Source of the DNA: Hofstenia miamia
Lineage: Eukaryota; Xenacoelomorpha; Acoela
Direction: 5' to 3'
Assembly (NCBI GenBank): GCA_004352715.1
Contig: SCFE01000089.1
Span: forward strand, 1,076,825 to 1,140,824
DNA: 64,000 nt
Each line of letters starts with the position of its first letter. Position 1 is the stretch's first letter. The position numbers and the translations under genes were made by a program. The notes under the pieces were generated by a model. That model saw nothing but the letters and a program-made list of their open reading frames with translations. It searched no databases and was not told the DNA's origin. This document shows, piece by piece, positions 25,288 through 37,800 of the stretch.

Positions 25288-25952
25288 CTAGGAAAACTTA
25301 AGTGATTCAAATAATGTTTCTGTGAAAAATATCACAACAAATTAAACAAATGTCAAGCACAGAATGAAAAATCAATTTTCACAAGTTACTTCTTTGTCTA
25401 ATTAAAGTTCAAACCTGCTTGCACACATCAAGATAATATCGGATTTTACATGAAGTGATCTTGCACTTGTTCAAGATAAGTACAAGAGTTAAATATATAC
25501 AGACACACGTCCAAATTTTCTATTTAAATGTACCCCGTTTATCAGCATGCTCAAATATAATTTCATTTTATCTTAAAAATTTTTGTTAACATGGTTGAAG
25601 CATACATAATCCTTAAATTTCATTTAGTATATACGAACATGTATCCGAATCGTTGCATTTTTCTAAAGAAATTACTTCCAAAATTGAAACAAAAATGTAG
25701 GTAGTAAAAGTGAGACTGCTTCATGTTTTCTAACATAGCAAGTCATGTCTGAGTAGGTTGTTGAAATGCCATATCAAAATATATTTTATTATAATTACCA
25801 ATAGTGTGAAAATTTTATATTAATATTTTGTTAATAAATATATGTGTCAATTTCCACTTTTGGTAGTAATTATTTCCCGGACATCAGTTAACTATGTCAT
25901 CTGTCCGAATTTTGAAGTACGTTGCTGCTTAGCACCGTTGATATGAATTCTT

Positions 25953-26526
25953 CTGCAAAAAAGTTTTTACATTAAGATTTAAAAAACATTACAAAAAATG
26001 TAAAAAACAATGATATATCTTAAGGTTTACTATGTTGCCCATTCGATATGTGTAAGAGACAGCCTAGCAAGCTTTGTCAACGTCTTTCATATACGGTTAT
26101 TAACACAGTTTAGATTTTTTATTTTAAGCAAACCTGCAAATGGGAAAAATTAAATAGTTTTTTCTTCATTCTAACAGTTATAAAAATTATGCCATATTTT
26201 AAAGTCAAACCAACAACGGTTCATAAAACACAAATTGGAAAGTCACAAAAAATTTTGTTTGGATTGGACTTTCAAATTTCACATTTTTGAGTCAATAGAC
26301 TTTCCTATAAGTCAAATTTTTATAAATATATTATATGTTTATGCATAAATCTACATTATATTCACTTGTAAAAATTCACAAAAAGTAAGCCTAGAGGGAA
26401 AGAACATTCTTAAAACTAATCCTCCCCCTATATACCCTCCTAAGACCCCCCCCTAGTGACAGGGAGTCATCATGTAATCATGTACATTTAAGTTGCAATT
26501 TATATAGAACTTAGCCATGCGTAGGC
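25953..26526. other. AT-rich stretch, nothing recognised
   Basis: No supported gene. A pyrimidine-rich patch with runs of C (CCTCCCCC, CCCCCCC) lies near 26418-26455, just before the gap. Confidence 0.5.
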
Positions 26527-27131
26527 NNNNNNNNNNNNNNNNNNNNNNNNNNNNNNNNNNNNNNNNNNNNNNNNNNNNNNNNNNNNNNNNNNNNNNNNNN
26601 NNNNNNNNNNNNNNNNNNNNNNNNNNNNNNNNNNNNNNNNNNNNNNNNNNNNNNNNNNNNNNNNNNNNNNNNNNNNNNNNNNNNNNNNNNNNNNNNNNNN
26701 NNNNNNNNNNNNNNNNNNNNNNNNNNNNNNNNNNNNNNNNNNNNNNNNNNNNNNNNNNNNNNNNNNNNNNNNNNNNNNNNNNNNNNNNNNNNNNNNNNNN
26801 NNNNNNNNNNNNNNNNNNNNNNNNNNNNNNNNNNNNNNNNNNNNNNNNNNNNNNNNNNNNNNNNNNNNNNNNNNNNNNNNNNNNNNNNNNNNNNNNNNNN
26901 NNNNNNNNNNNNNNNNNNNNNNNNNNNNNNNNNNNNNNNNNNNNNNNNNNNNNNNNNNNNNNNNNNNNNNNNNNNNNNNNNNNNNNNNNNNNNNNNNNNN
27001 NNNNNNNNNNNNNNNNNNNNNNNNNNNNNNNNNNNNNNNNNNNNNNNNNNNNNNNNNNNNNNNNNNNNNNNNNNNNNNNNNNNNNNNNNNNNNNNNNNNN
27101 NNNNNNNNNNNNNNNNNNNNNNNNNNNNNNN
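26527..27131. other. Assembly gap, 605 N
   Basis: N run ending in a TA repeat that abuts the mariner relative at 27163. Confidence 0.98.
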
Positions 27132-27162
27132 TATATATATATATATATACTGTATATATATA

Positions 27163-27867
27163 GGGTGTTTCAAAAGTCTTGAGAACATTACAAATGCGTA
27201 TATCTCCTCAACTATTCCAGGTAGAAAAATAAAGCTGATGCCATTTTAAAGCTTGTGTAAACAAGTTTTTGGTCATACTAATGATTGCTGTCTTATCTTT
27301 CTAAGAAAGGTGTCTATGGACCGTTCTTCTTTGAAGAGGCAACTATCACTGGTGAATCCTATCTCAACATGCTGGAAGACTGGTTAATGGCTCACTTAGA
27401 AGAAGAAGAATCTGATGACTTCATTTTTCAACAAGATGGGGCACCATCACAATGGAGTCTTAGATTAAGGCAGTTTCTTAATACAAGGCTGCCTGGTAGA
27501 TGGATTGGGAGATCTGGGGGAGATGATGACGTTCTCATGCCCTGGCCTCCTAGATCTCCAGATCTTACTTCGTGTGACTTTTTTCTTTGGGTCTTCGTCA
27601 AGCAACAAGTTTATGTGCCGCCTTTCCAAAGCTCGAGTAACGGCAGTTGTGGGAACCGTTGACGTCGAGATGCTGGAAAACGTTTGGCAGGAAATGTACT
27701 ATCGACTAGATGTCTGCCGTGCGACAAATGGTGCTCATATTGAGGAACTTTGAAGATTCCCCACAAAACTTGAAACTTTAACTGTTCCAACGGCACCAGT
27801 TATATTTTTCAACTTCTAATGGTTTTTGAATTATTAAAAATCGTTATGTTCCCAAGACCTTTGAAAC

Positions 27868-27871
<4 letters not shown>
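27163..27871 (+). mobile_element. Internally deleted DD41D-type mariner-like element
   Basis: A TIR pair GGGTGTTTCAAAAGTC (27163) and its inverted partner ending GAAACACCC (27871) is flanked by TA dinucleotides inside a (TA)n tract. The body is 709 bp, about half of a usual mariner. The reading frame at 27285-27660 has YLNMLEDWLMAHLEEEE, IFQQDGAPSQWSLRLRQFL, RWIGRSGG and WPPRSPDLTSCDFFLW. After a frameshift near 27600 the other plus frame gives WQEMYYRLDVCRATNGAHI. This matches the catalytic second half of the rosa/DD41D group, and the N-terminal DNA-binding half and first catalytic D are missing. The second and third D are about 46 residues apart, through a GGDDD insertion. Confidence 0.8.
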
Positions 27872-27906
<35 letters not shown>

Positions 27907-27913
27907 GTGTGGA

Positions 27914-28199
27914 ACTTTCCAAATTCAAGCTTACCAAATATAAATGATAAGAAAGAATTTCAATTTTCAGTTTAATGAATTTTATCAACAATTCACATTT
28001 GACAAATTTTTCCAGTATAAACTAAAATAATAGCAAAATTAAATTCATTTTATGCTTGAAACACATTTCTATTGCAATCAGGCAGGCAAAGCTCTACTAA
28101 AGGGAGATTTTGTAAATAAACATATTATCAAATGAAACAATATAAAATTTTCCAAATATATGCATACATATTAGTTTGTGAATTTATTGCGTATTATGT
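27914..28199 (-). repeat. Penelope terminal repeat (3' copy)
   Basis: 286 bp, same orientation and sequence as 29146-29431. The last codons of the element's ORF run into it, ending at 28171. Confidence 0.85.
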
Positions 28200-29102
28200 A
28201 TAAGTGCTCACACCTATGACATTGATGTTTATAAAAAAGAGAAGAGTGTAGAGACATTGGAATGGGATCTTTGTTTGAAAAGATGTTGCTGGTTTTGAAT
28301 GATTGAAAGACGTGCTTGATTTGAGTTGAAGTGAATTTCTTGTTGAGATTTTTTACTGAGGCTTCAAGATTTTTTGAAAGACTAGCAATATAGGGAACTT
28401 TCCAATACATTGACTTTTTTTCACAAAGTGCAGTTTGAGGCGATGGATTAAGGGCAGCATTAGATGAGCGAATGGAGAACATTATTAGGATAACCATTTT
28501 GGCGGAGATTTTGATAGATTGTATCAAAAGCTTCAGTTACTTTTTGATAAGAAGATGATAGGCGGACAGCTCGGGAAAATAAGTTACGAGGAATAGGTAA
28601 CTTATATTTTTCAGAACAGTAGGAATTGAAGTGGATATATAATAACCCAGTGTTTGAGGGTTTGTTGTAGAGAGAAGTTTCAAACGAAGAGGAAGCTCGG
28701 TGAAGAGAAACCATTGGTTTCTGTTCTTGAAGGAAGGAATGAGTTGAGGAAGTAAGAAATTCGTCAGCTTGATTTTGATTGTCCATTAGACAAAAGACGA
28801 AGGAAGATTACTTGTAGAGAATTTTGATTCAATGATGTCCATAGCAAAGTTGGCTAATGTTGGGCCATAGCCATGCCATCATGCTGCTGATAAAGTTCAT
28901 TGTTGAAAGAGAAAATAATATTTGATGAAGCGAGGTGAAGTAATTTTCGAATGGTAGAATTATCAAAAGGAAAAAGATCTGACGGCGTAAGTCTAATAAT
29001 GTGATCGATGGTTTTAGAGATAGGAATTGAAGTGAAAAGAATTTTGACGTCGTAGCTGACCATGATTTTATTATAGGGATTGATAATATAGCCGAAAGTA
29101 CT

Positions 29103-29137
<35 letters not shown>

Positions 29138-29145
29138 TTTTCAGT

Positions 29146-29431
29146 ACTTTCCAAATTCAAGCTTACCAAATATAAATGATAAGAAAGAATTTCAATTTTC
29201 AGTTTAATGAATTTTATCAACAATTCACATTTGACAAATTTTTCCAGTATAAACTAAAATAATAGCAAAATTAAATTCATTTTATGCTTGAAACACATTT
29301 CTATTGCAATCAGGCAGGCAAAGCTCTACTAAAGGGAGATTTTGTAAATAAACATATTATCAAATGAAACAATATAAAATTTTCCAAATATATGCATACA
29401 TATTAGTTTGTGAATTTATTGCGTATTATGT
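29146..29431 (-). repeat. Penelope terminal repeat (5' copy)
   Basis: Partner of 27914-28199. The similarity starts at ACTTTCCAAATTCAAGC and stops at GCGTATTATGT in both. A (TA)n tract (29107-29134) lies just inside it. Confidence 0.85.
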
Positions 29432-29508
29432 TTACGATTTTATATATACAATCAGCATAAAATTGAAGATTTCGGAGCACATGAATATGCATATTTTATA
29501 CACTGTAT

Positions 29509-29582
<74 letters not shown>

Positions 29583-30040
29583 TATCTTCACTGTTGAAAT
29601 ATTTTATTAATCAAAACGGTAACTCATCAGCTTCTTAACTGGCCTAATCAACCCGCTCAACTCGCACTACAGCCTTTTCATAAACCTACGCTTCCGCCCT
29701 GTCATCCCAGCCGCCTAATTTTTTCACACTAGCAGAAATTCACAAGCTAAGATCTTTCCTAATATTTAACAATGTCTTGTAAATATTTACATTTTGTGCA
29801 TTTACTTACGACCATCAGCCGAATGGAAATTTCATCATCTAAATGCTAAAAATAATTTTCATTCAAAATTGTTAATCCTTCTATTGTTATTTAACTAATT
29901 TTTTCTTGCTAAAAAAGATGAAACTATGCATTTTTGAATATATGAAGAAGAACATTATGCTACTATAAATTAATTCAATATTTTCCTATCAACAATAAAA
30001 ACATCCTCATCGAGTTTATCAGCCAAAAAAGTTACTAAGT

Positions 30041-32041
30041 ATGTCAATATTATTAATTCTAGATGGCATTCAAAAAAACCCTGCGCCGATTTTGTATTAC
30101 TATATTTATTTCGAAAGTTTGAATGCAAAAAACAACACTATTAACTATGTGCATATAAATTTTCAAAACCTGTCAAAGAAAAATTTTGAATTTAAGCAAT
30201 TCATGTCCAATTTTAAAAATGATGTTATTCTTGGAATCGCGGAAACCTGTCAAACAAAGATTTTGATAATTGTAGGTCTTTCAATAAATCACTTTGTATG
30301 CTACCGAAAATTGACTCTGACCAATTTGTCGAAGTAGCCTGCCTCAATCTTTCAAAAGCTTTTGACTCTATTAATCACGATATCTTATATATGAAATTAG
30401 AAAAGCTAGGATTTTCTGAAAGTAGCGCTAAATTAGTTATCTAACCAACAGAATTATGTGCGTCAAATTTAATAATACTTTCTCTAATTGGCTATTTATA
30501 AAAAACGGAGTAACGCAAAGTACTGTTCTTGAACCGCTACTTCTTAACGTATATGTAAACGACATGCACCAACATACGAATTGTCAATTGATTCAATACG
30601 CCGATGATACTTGCATTTTTAGTGGGAATACATCTAGAGGTCGATGGTAAACCGAACCAAAACCGAAACTGCGGTTTTTACGCAGACTGAAACCGAAACG
30701 ACTCATTTTCACTTGCATGGTTTCAAACGGTTTTAATGACTGGTAATTAGTAGCTGTGTAATACTGTCAAAGCTCTCGCTACTGGCGAAAAAGTGGTTGA
30801 CAATTTAGGCAACAAAGGTGTCATCAGAACGCATGGGTTCAATTGGATCGAACACGATCACCAAGAAGCGATGCAGTCTTTCTGGTGTCAATGTTTCTTC
30901 TTTCATTAAGACTAAGAAAAACATTAAATTAATCTTGTAAATCCATAAGAAAATATAGCTTCGAAATTACATGTTTTCATTACAGAACAAAACCGAAACC
31001 AAGCCGAAACCGCGGTTTTGCCCCAAAACCGATCCAAACCGAACCGAACCGAAGTTAAAATTTCAAAACCGTCGACCTCTAAATACATCCTTAAATCAAG
31101 CAATAAATGATGTAAAACAAAATTGTGAAGTAAATTGAGTAAATATTTTAACATGCACAAATTAAACGCCAACTGTGAAAAACCTGAATTTTGCATGCTG
31201 AATCCTCAGGGAAAAGTGTATTGCTATCAAATTTTTCTTTACTTTTAATAAACTTCAATATCCTCTAAAGAATCTTTCAAATACCTAGGCATAACTATTG
31301 ACTCAAAATTAACATACAAGTTGCAAGTAAAGGAAATTTTAAAGCACATGGCAATGAATATTAAAACAGTATCACATGTAGATGAACATTTACCCCCTGC
31401 CAATATTATATAATTATTTCATGCTTTATTCATGAGTCATCATAATTATGCAAATACACTTTTTTCAAATTTAAATGAATCATTAGTAAAAAACTTACAA
31501 TACAATTAAATTGGGCATTAAAAGTTTGTCAAAAGAAATTAAATTTTGTCATCTTTTATACGTTGTTTTAAATATTTGATTAAGTTTTTTAATATAATAA
31601 ATCAATTACCTCCTTATAATTCAATATCATTTTCAAAATTTTGTCATAAGCGCAATATAAGAACTAATCGTTATACTAGCATTAAATTTCGTAAAACAAA
31701 ATCAATCAACAGCCTTTTATTAATGTTGCAATTCGCAATTGTAATCGATTATCAAATGATATTAAAATGATTAAGAAGTGCAATTCAGTTTAAAATGAAA
31801 TGAAATGCATTGATGTTGAAAGAAAAATTCATTTTGGGTAAATCATGGCTAGGATTCAAATTTTACAATAAAGAATATACAATAACGCGCAACTAATTTC
31901 CATAGATTTAGTAGAACAGATTTTCTAGTCCTGTTATTTTTTGTAAATATTATAGTTATTTGTTATGATTCTTGGCGCTATTCAGATAGTCTTATAATTG
32001 AAAATATTATCTGAATAAAGAATATCTTATCATATATTATC
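30041..32041 (+). pseudogene. CR1/L2-like LINE, decayed, interrupted by a hAT-type MITE
   Basis: Order seen: LLILDGIQKNPAP (30047-30085), the usual LLL-GDIE-NPGP leader region; YVHINFQNLSKKNFEFKQFM at the start of the endonuclease; then a deletion; VEVACLNLSKAFDSINHDI (about 30330-30380); KNGVTQSTVLEPLLLNVYVN; QLIQYADDTCIF (30580-30620). After the insertion at 30635-31081 the body resumes with KYLGITIDSKLTYK (about 31280-31320) and NIINQLPPYNSISFSKF (about 31590-31640). The 3' end shows CTGAATAAAGAATATCTTAT near 32010-32030. Catalytic F-A-DD is readable, but stops and a missing endonuclease core make the copy inactive. Confidence 0.8.
30635..31081. mobile_element. 447 bp non-autonomous hAT-type element (MITE)
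   Basis: The ends are TAGAGGTCGATGG and CCGTCGACCTCTA, inverted copies with one mismatch, flanked by the perfect 8 bp target duplication AATACATC (30627-30634 and 31082-31089). An 8 bp duplication is the hallmark of hAT. Subterminal regions are rich in AACCGAAACC-type repeats in opposite orientations, as in many hAT elements. No transposase is inside. It sits in the LINE directly after its YADD region, so it is younger than that LINE. Confidence 0.85.
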
Positions 32042-33180
32042 TTAATACCAAAGACGTGCATGAGATATGGAGATCTCATAATGTACTCGGGAAACTATAA
32101 CAGATAATGTTTGGATGCCCCAGCCAGTTGAATTCTTTGAGCCCATAGATTGGAAAGATCAAAAGTACTGATGCAAAGGATGTCATCACTGAGTTTTTGT
32201 TGAAATTTTTTAACATCATTAGTTTTAATTGTAATCATTTATATATTTTATCGTAATTACAAACATTTTTTGCTGTAAATTTTTGAAATCAATTGACTAA
32301 ATTTTAAAAATTTATATATTTAATAGTAAATAAAACGGGTTTTGTTGAAAAATTTTTAGCATCAATAGTTTAAATATTAATAATTTATACATTTCATCAT
32401 AAATATAACGGTGTTTTTTGAAAATTTTTATTGTCATTTTGTTAAATTGTAATCAGTGTATATATTTCTTTGTAAATAAAAATGTTTTTGGTGTAAATTT
32501 TGACATCATTTATTTAGATTATAGCTGTTTATATATTCTATTCTACATAATAACGTTTTATTGTACATTTTTAACAGTATTTAAATTGTACCCGTTAATA
32601 TATTTAATTTTAAATAAAAAAGTTATTTTTGTTGTTCATTTTTTACAATTTTTAATTGTAATGTACAGAAATATACACTACGTATTTTTCGTGGCTCATT
32701 CCTATCCAACAATGAAGGTATGATGAATATAATCAATGTTCATTGAACTATAGATGAAATTCAGTGTATGAAAAAGAAAAGAAGAACATATTTAAATCAT
32801 TACCATTTCCTTACTGCATTTTATATTTAAGAAGATGTATAAAGTCTGCAACTATATAAAGTGAATATACAACATCTATGTGCATAAATAATATCATATG
32901 TATAATTTTTTCTAGATACTACTTTGCTTTTTATCAAAAAATTCAAGTTCATATCATTAAATTTTTTATATTAGATTTTGGTATTAAGTTTTGCGAATAT
33001 TTTTCTTTTGTCTTTGACAAAATAAATGTAACTTTTGCATACACTTTTAAGATGAATATATTAGCAAAAACAAATTAATTACAGCAAATATATAGGGAGC
33101 CTAAATAATGGAAATGTATGGAATTATTCAATGTATTACTTTTCCTTAAATAGTCATGTTAGTAATTATATCAGATTTCA
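32042..33180. other. AT-rich stretch of internally similar lines
   Basis: No gene. Between about 32200 and 32660 a loose motif (GTAATCATTTATATATTT, TAAATAAAA, TTTTTGTTGAAAATTTTT) recurs at roughly 90-120 bp spacing, suggesting a degenerate tandem repeat. Confidence 0.45.
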
Positions 33181-33976
33181 GGAGATCTCCCTTTTTTCTG
33201 ATTGATCAGAGGTGGGTCGTAGGAGATCTCACTTTTTTCTGATTGGTTGAGGGGGGACCTTTGACTCCTGCAAGCTCGTGGATATTTCCAGGAGCTTTGC
33301 TTGCACATATCTTTCTATTATTTGTTACTATACATGACATTGTTAGCTCACATTTTACTTTGTGTTTTGTGATAATACATTGTTTACTAATGAATAATGT
33401 TCTTATCCATAAAAACTGCCATGCTTTTCTAATGATTAACAATGAGTTTAATTTAATTCGTTTTTTTCAATACATACATGCAAAGGCTACATTTCCTTTT
33501 TCAAATACGTTTCTAATGATTAATATCTGCAATCATTGTAATTAATTCCTTTTCACCAATTTTTCTTATCTGTAAAAAATTCCATGCAATTATATCTTTT
33601 TTCACTATTATCCAACATACAAAATAGGAAAATATTCGCCATACTTTAACATTACAGGCATATGAAATATAGACTTACAAGATAAAGACAATTTTGTTTT
33701 CCAAAAAATTATACATGTGATGCTATTATACAAAATTTAATTCGTTTTTTTGGGCACTATTCCTTACATGCAAAGGGTTACAATTTGTTTTTCAAATATG
33801 TTGCTACACTTCATTGTAAAAATTCTTACATTTAATTTGTTTTTTGCTAATATCCAATATAGGAACATTAAAATATGCACCATACTTAAACATTATAGGT
33901 GTATGAAATATAGACTTACATGATAAAGGCAATTTTGTTTTCCGAATAAATTATACATGTGATGTCATTAGTAGGA

Positions 33977-36085
33977 TTTGTACATACACATGCTTTCATT
34001 AATACACTTATGATATTAGTTTTACACAACCGTTTTTTCTCTGGATATCTTTTTGGATTATAAAGTTTTTCAGGGCTGTACACATTTGATGACTGTTACA
34101 TCTTTTGTCAGCTTTGCACATTTTTCAATTTATTTGGTTTATGACTCTTGCTCACAGTCTTTTTGATATCTTTTCTATTGTATTGTGTAGTTGCCATAGA
34201 AATGAGAATATGCTTTTTCAGGCAATTCACCATGCTTCTATTTGATGTATTGCTGCACTCTCAATTCCTCTTTGCTGGATATGAATTCCAATCATTAAAT
34301 TAGTCAACTCTGTGTTGAGAACACTTTCTAAATGTACAAATGCTTGTAAATAGTATAATTTCCATACATGTGAATGGTATTTAGAGGGCAGATTACCAGA
34401 ATTTCAAGAAAATATTGAAATAATTATTTATAGGTAAAGAACAACATCTATAAAATCACTTAACCACAGTATAAACTCTGCCATGATTAGAAAAATTTAA
34501 TACATATTCAGTTAAAATCATTCTAATGGTACAACAAATCAAATATCAATGTGTATAATTTATAGTTTCAGTAACCTACTAATTAAAAAATAGGAAATTT
34601 TAAAATGCATGTGATTAAAAAAAATATTAAATGTAGCAAAAATCATTATAGATAATTTAGTTTGAAGTGGTAATTTAAAAACATACTTGATTAAATGTTA
34701 AATATTATAATATAGATCTGTTATGAAAACAAAAGTATCATCATACCTTGTTATTCACATGTAGGTGCATTTAAAACCAAAATGTATTGCCTTCAAACTT
34801 TGAGTTTTTGAGATCACCTTCTAAACATGCAAATGTTTGTAAATAGTGTATTATTCACATGTAAAAAATATAGGCACATGGTATTTTAAGGATAGATTGC
34901 TAAGAATTTCAAGGAAATGGCAAACTAATATTTTGAAAGCATAGAAGCTCTACAATATCACCCATATGCCAAGTTTCAGGTCATATATTGCTAAAAAATA
35001 CAAATATTAATATGTGCTTGATTAAAATACNTTTGTACATACACATGCTTTCATTAATACACTTATGATATTAGTTTTACACAACCGTTTTTTCTCTGGA
35101 TATCTTTTTGGATTATAAAGTTTTTCAGGGCTGTACACATTTGATGACTGTTACATCTTTTGTCAGCTTTGCACATTTTTCAATTTATTTGGTTTATGAC
35201 TCTTGCTCACAGTCTTTTTGATATCTTTTCTATTGTATTGTGTAGTTGCCATAGAAATGAGAATATGCTTTTTCAGGCAATTCACCATGCTTCTATTTGA
35301 TGTATTGCTGCACTCTCAATTCCTCTTTGCTGGATATGAATTCCAATCATTAAATTAGTCAACTCTGTGTTGAGAACACTTTCTAAATGTACAAATGCTT
35401 GTAAATAGTATAATTTCCATACATGTGAATGGTATTTAGAGGGCAGATTACCAGAATTTCAAGAAAATATTGAAATAATTATTTATAGGTAAAGAACAAC
35501 ATCTATAAAATCACTTAACCACAGTATAAACTCTGCCATGATTAGAAAAATTTAATACATATTCAGTTAAAATCATTCTAATGGTACAACAAATCAAATA
35601 TCAATGTGTATAATTTATAGTTTCAGTAACCTACTAATTAAAAAATAGGAAATTTTAAAATGCATGTGATTAAAAAAAATATTAAATGTAGCAAAAATCA
35701 TTATAGATAATTTAGTTTGAAGTGGTAATTTAAAAACATACTTGATTAAATGTTAAATATTATAATATAGATCTGTTATGAAAACAAAAGTATCATCATA
35801 CCTTGTTATTCACATGTAGGTGCATTTAAAACCAAAATGTATTGCCTTCAAACTTTGAGTTTTTGAGATCACCTTCTAAACATGCAAATGTTTGTAAATA
35901 GTGTATTATTCACATGTAAAAAATATAGGCACATGGTATTTTAAGGATAGATTGCTAAGAATTTCAAGGAAATGGCAAACTAATATTTTGAAAGCATAGA
36001 AGCTCTACAATATCACCCATATGCCAAGTTTCAGGTCATATATTGCTAAAAAATACAAATATTAATATGTGCTTGATTAAAATAC
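33977..36085. repeat. Exact 1054 bp tandem duplication around a single n (likely assembly artefact)
   Basis: 33977-35030 and 35032-36085 match at every base I compared, in an otherwise diverged element, and meet at one n (35031). Biological duplicates in this element differ by many substitutions. An overlap that failed to merge is the simplest explanation. Confidence 0.85.
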
Positions 36086-37257
36086 AAGAGTTAGAAACCA
36101 GAAATATTAAAAACATGTGAAATATTGCAAATTTGTACAAATAATGATAGCAAAAACATTATATTCAGGGGATCAAAGGTATACCAATGTTTCTATGTGT
36201 AGACATATTTTGAGATCTAAACCAAAGCCCCAGCTTTACATCTATTTTGAAATTGAAATCAATGAAAAGTATCAGCTTGCCAGGTCTAACAATTCACCTA
36301 AGATATTTCTGCCATCACTTCATTTTAGAGTGTTGACTATGACCCCATGATAATATATGAATTTGACAAGTCAAATTGATTTTAATTAGCTTAGACAAGT
36401 ACTATTTAACACCATGTTACTCAAGATAGCAAAAAGCATAAAATCACTTCCATTATTGATTGAAATAGGAAACTTAGTAAGTGTTCAAGGAATAAATTCA
36501 CCCAGTACTATCACACAAATCCTGAGTGTTGAATAAATACCCAAATTTAAGTCCATATTCAGTAAAATTCAACAATAAACATACCTGTATAATAAAAAAC
36601 CATGAAAGCAAAGTGTCAATTTCAAATCTGAGTTCAAAACATTCCTAGATTGACCAAGCTTTCACTTCAATTTACCCTTGTCAACCAGAATAACCATGAA
36701 TTTGACATTCTTTAATGTAATATGAAAGAAGTGGTTTTCAAATATGAAGCACCATCAACCACAATATAAAATGAATAGCTGAAACATGTCAATTTTCAAT
36801 AGATATGATTCATTAAATAGAACAAAGAACTTTAAAAATACAATATTATTTCATTATTTATTTGACAAATATTTTTTCCCAAATTTTTTCATTTTTACCA
36901 AATTCACTGCCCCATTTTCTTTTTGAGCTGTGTTGTTTAGCAATTATAATCTCCATGGAAAATAGCACATAGTATTTTTAGTCAAAATAAATTTGTATAG
37001 AATTTGCTTAATTTATTAAGAGTTTATTTGATATGATATTTTAGAAATAACTAAACAAAGTTCTTAAATTCTTTTGTCTTTTTGACATTGGTAATAGAAT
37101 GATCAGATAAATCCCTGTTGTTTTACTGTCATTTTGTTTGAATTTATTCACTTAATATTCATGTAGCATTCATTTTTTTCACAACAATTGGTTGTGATGA
37201 TAGTGATTTTTGAAAATTTATTCACTAAATATATAATTCCATGCCTAAAATTTAATG

Positions 37258-37800
37258 GGAATTTTGAAATGATTGGCAGACTTTTTTTGGAAATCAGGGG
37301 CCCCACTTTTTTTTTTGGGGGCCTAAGCCCCTTTTGGGTCCAAAGTGCGGCGAAATTTTAATTCCCGGGGCTTTAAAAAAAGTAAACCCTAGGGAAATAG
37401 GGGGTCATGTAGCATTTCACAGCAGAATTCCAAATTTTTGAAAATGACCTCTATGTAGGAAGGGTCTAAAGGGAATAAATTTATTGTCCAAGAACAAAGT
37501 TCATGTAAATTATTGGTCCCACATGCATTAAAAAGACATATTCCAGTAAATATTCTTATCCCATCATGTTTACCTGTGATCCCATGGGATACCTTTCATT
37601 TGGAAACGGAATTTTGAAAATATTATGAAGATTTTTTTGGAATCTGAGGTCCCACGTTCTTCTTTCAGGGTCCCAATCCCATTTTGGTACCAAGTGGGGC
37701 GAAATTTTAATTTCCTGGGCATTGAAACAAGTAAATCCCATGGGAAAAGCGGGTCATGTAGCACTTCACAGTGGAAATTCCTAAAATGGCCCACAGAAAA
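37258..37800. repeat. Diverged tandem repeat, period about 350 bp, in the middle of the foldback element
   Basis: The block starting GGAATTTTGAAATGATTGG at 37258 and the block starting GGAATTTTGAAAATATTATG at 37608 share a run of motifs: TTTTTTTGGAAT, GGTCC/GGCCCC, CCCATTTTGG-CCAAGT-GGGCGAAATTTTAAT, GGGTCATGTAGCA, TTCACAG. The first copy is full of homopolymer changes (CTTTTTTTTTTGGGGG), as if poorly sequenced or decayed. Confidence 0.65.

Larger units (their letters stand above)
27914..29431 (-). mobile_element. Penelope-like retroelement with direct terminal repeats (defective)
   Basis: The 286 bp direct repeats at 27914-28199 and 29146-29431 match base for base as far as I can follow, and bracket minus-strand coding. 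This is the pLTR-ORF-pLTR plan of Penelope-like elements. Frames from upstream down: VSYDVKILFTSIPISKTIDH and YQQHDGMAMA (29138-28854), TSLYNKPSNTGLLYIHFNSY and NGYPNN (28786-28460), KVPYIASLSKNLEASVKNL and SLFYKHQCHRCEHLYI (28527-28171). These are reverse transcriptase fingers and palm, thumb and linker, then the start of the GIY-YIG endonuclease. Two frameshifts separate them. The frame goes from ANFAMDIIESKF to NQADEFL with no Y-x-D-D box between. The 5' half of the ORF and most of the endonuclease are absent. Confidence 0.85.

Noticed and set aside
26511-27188. ORFs of 221-225 codons across the 605 N gap
   Set aside because: Artefact of N; the readable ends are TA repeat translated as YIYIYI.
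36117-36350. 77-codon ORF in the left arm of the foldback element
   Set aside because: Its counterpart in the right arm is disrupted and it has no recognisable motif.
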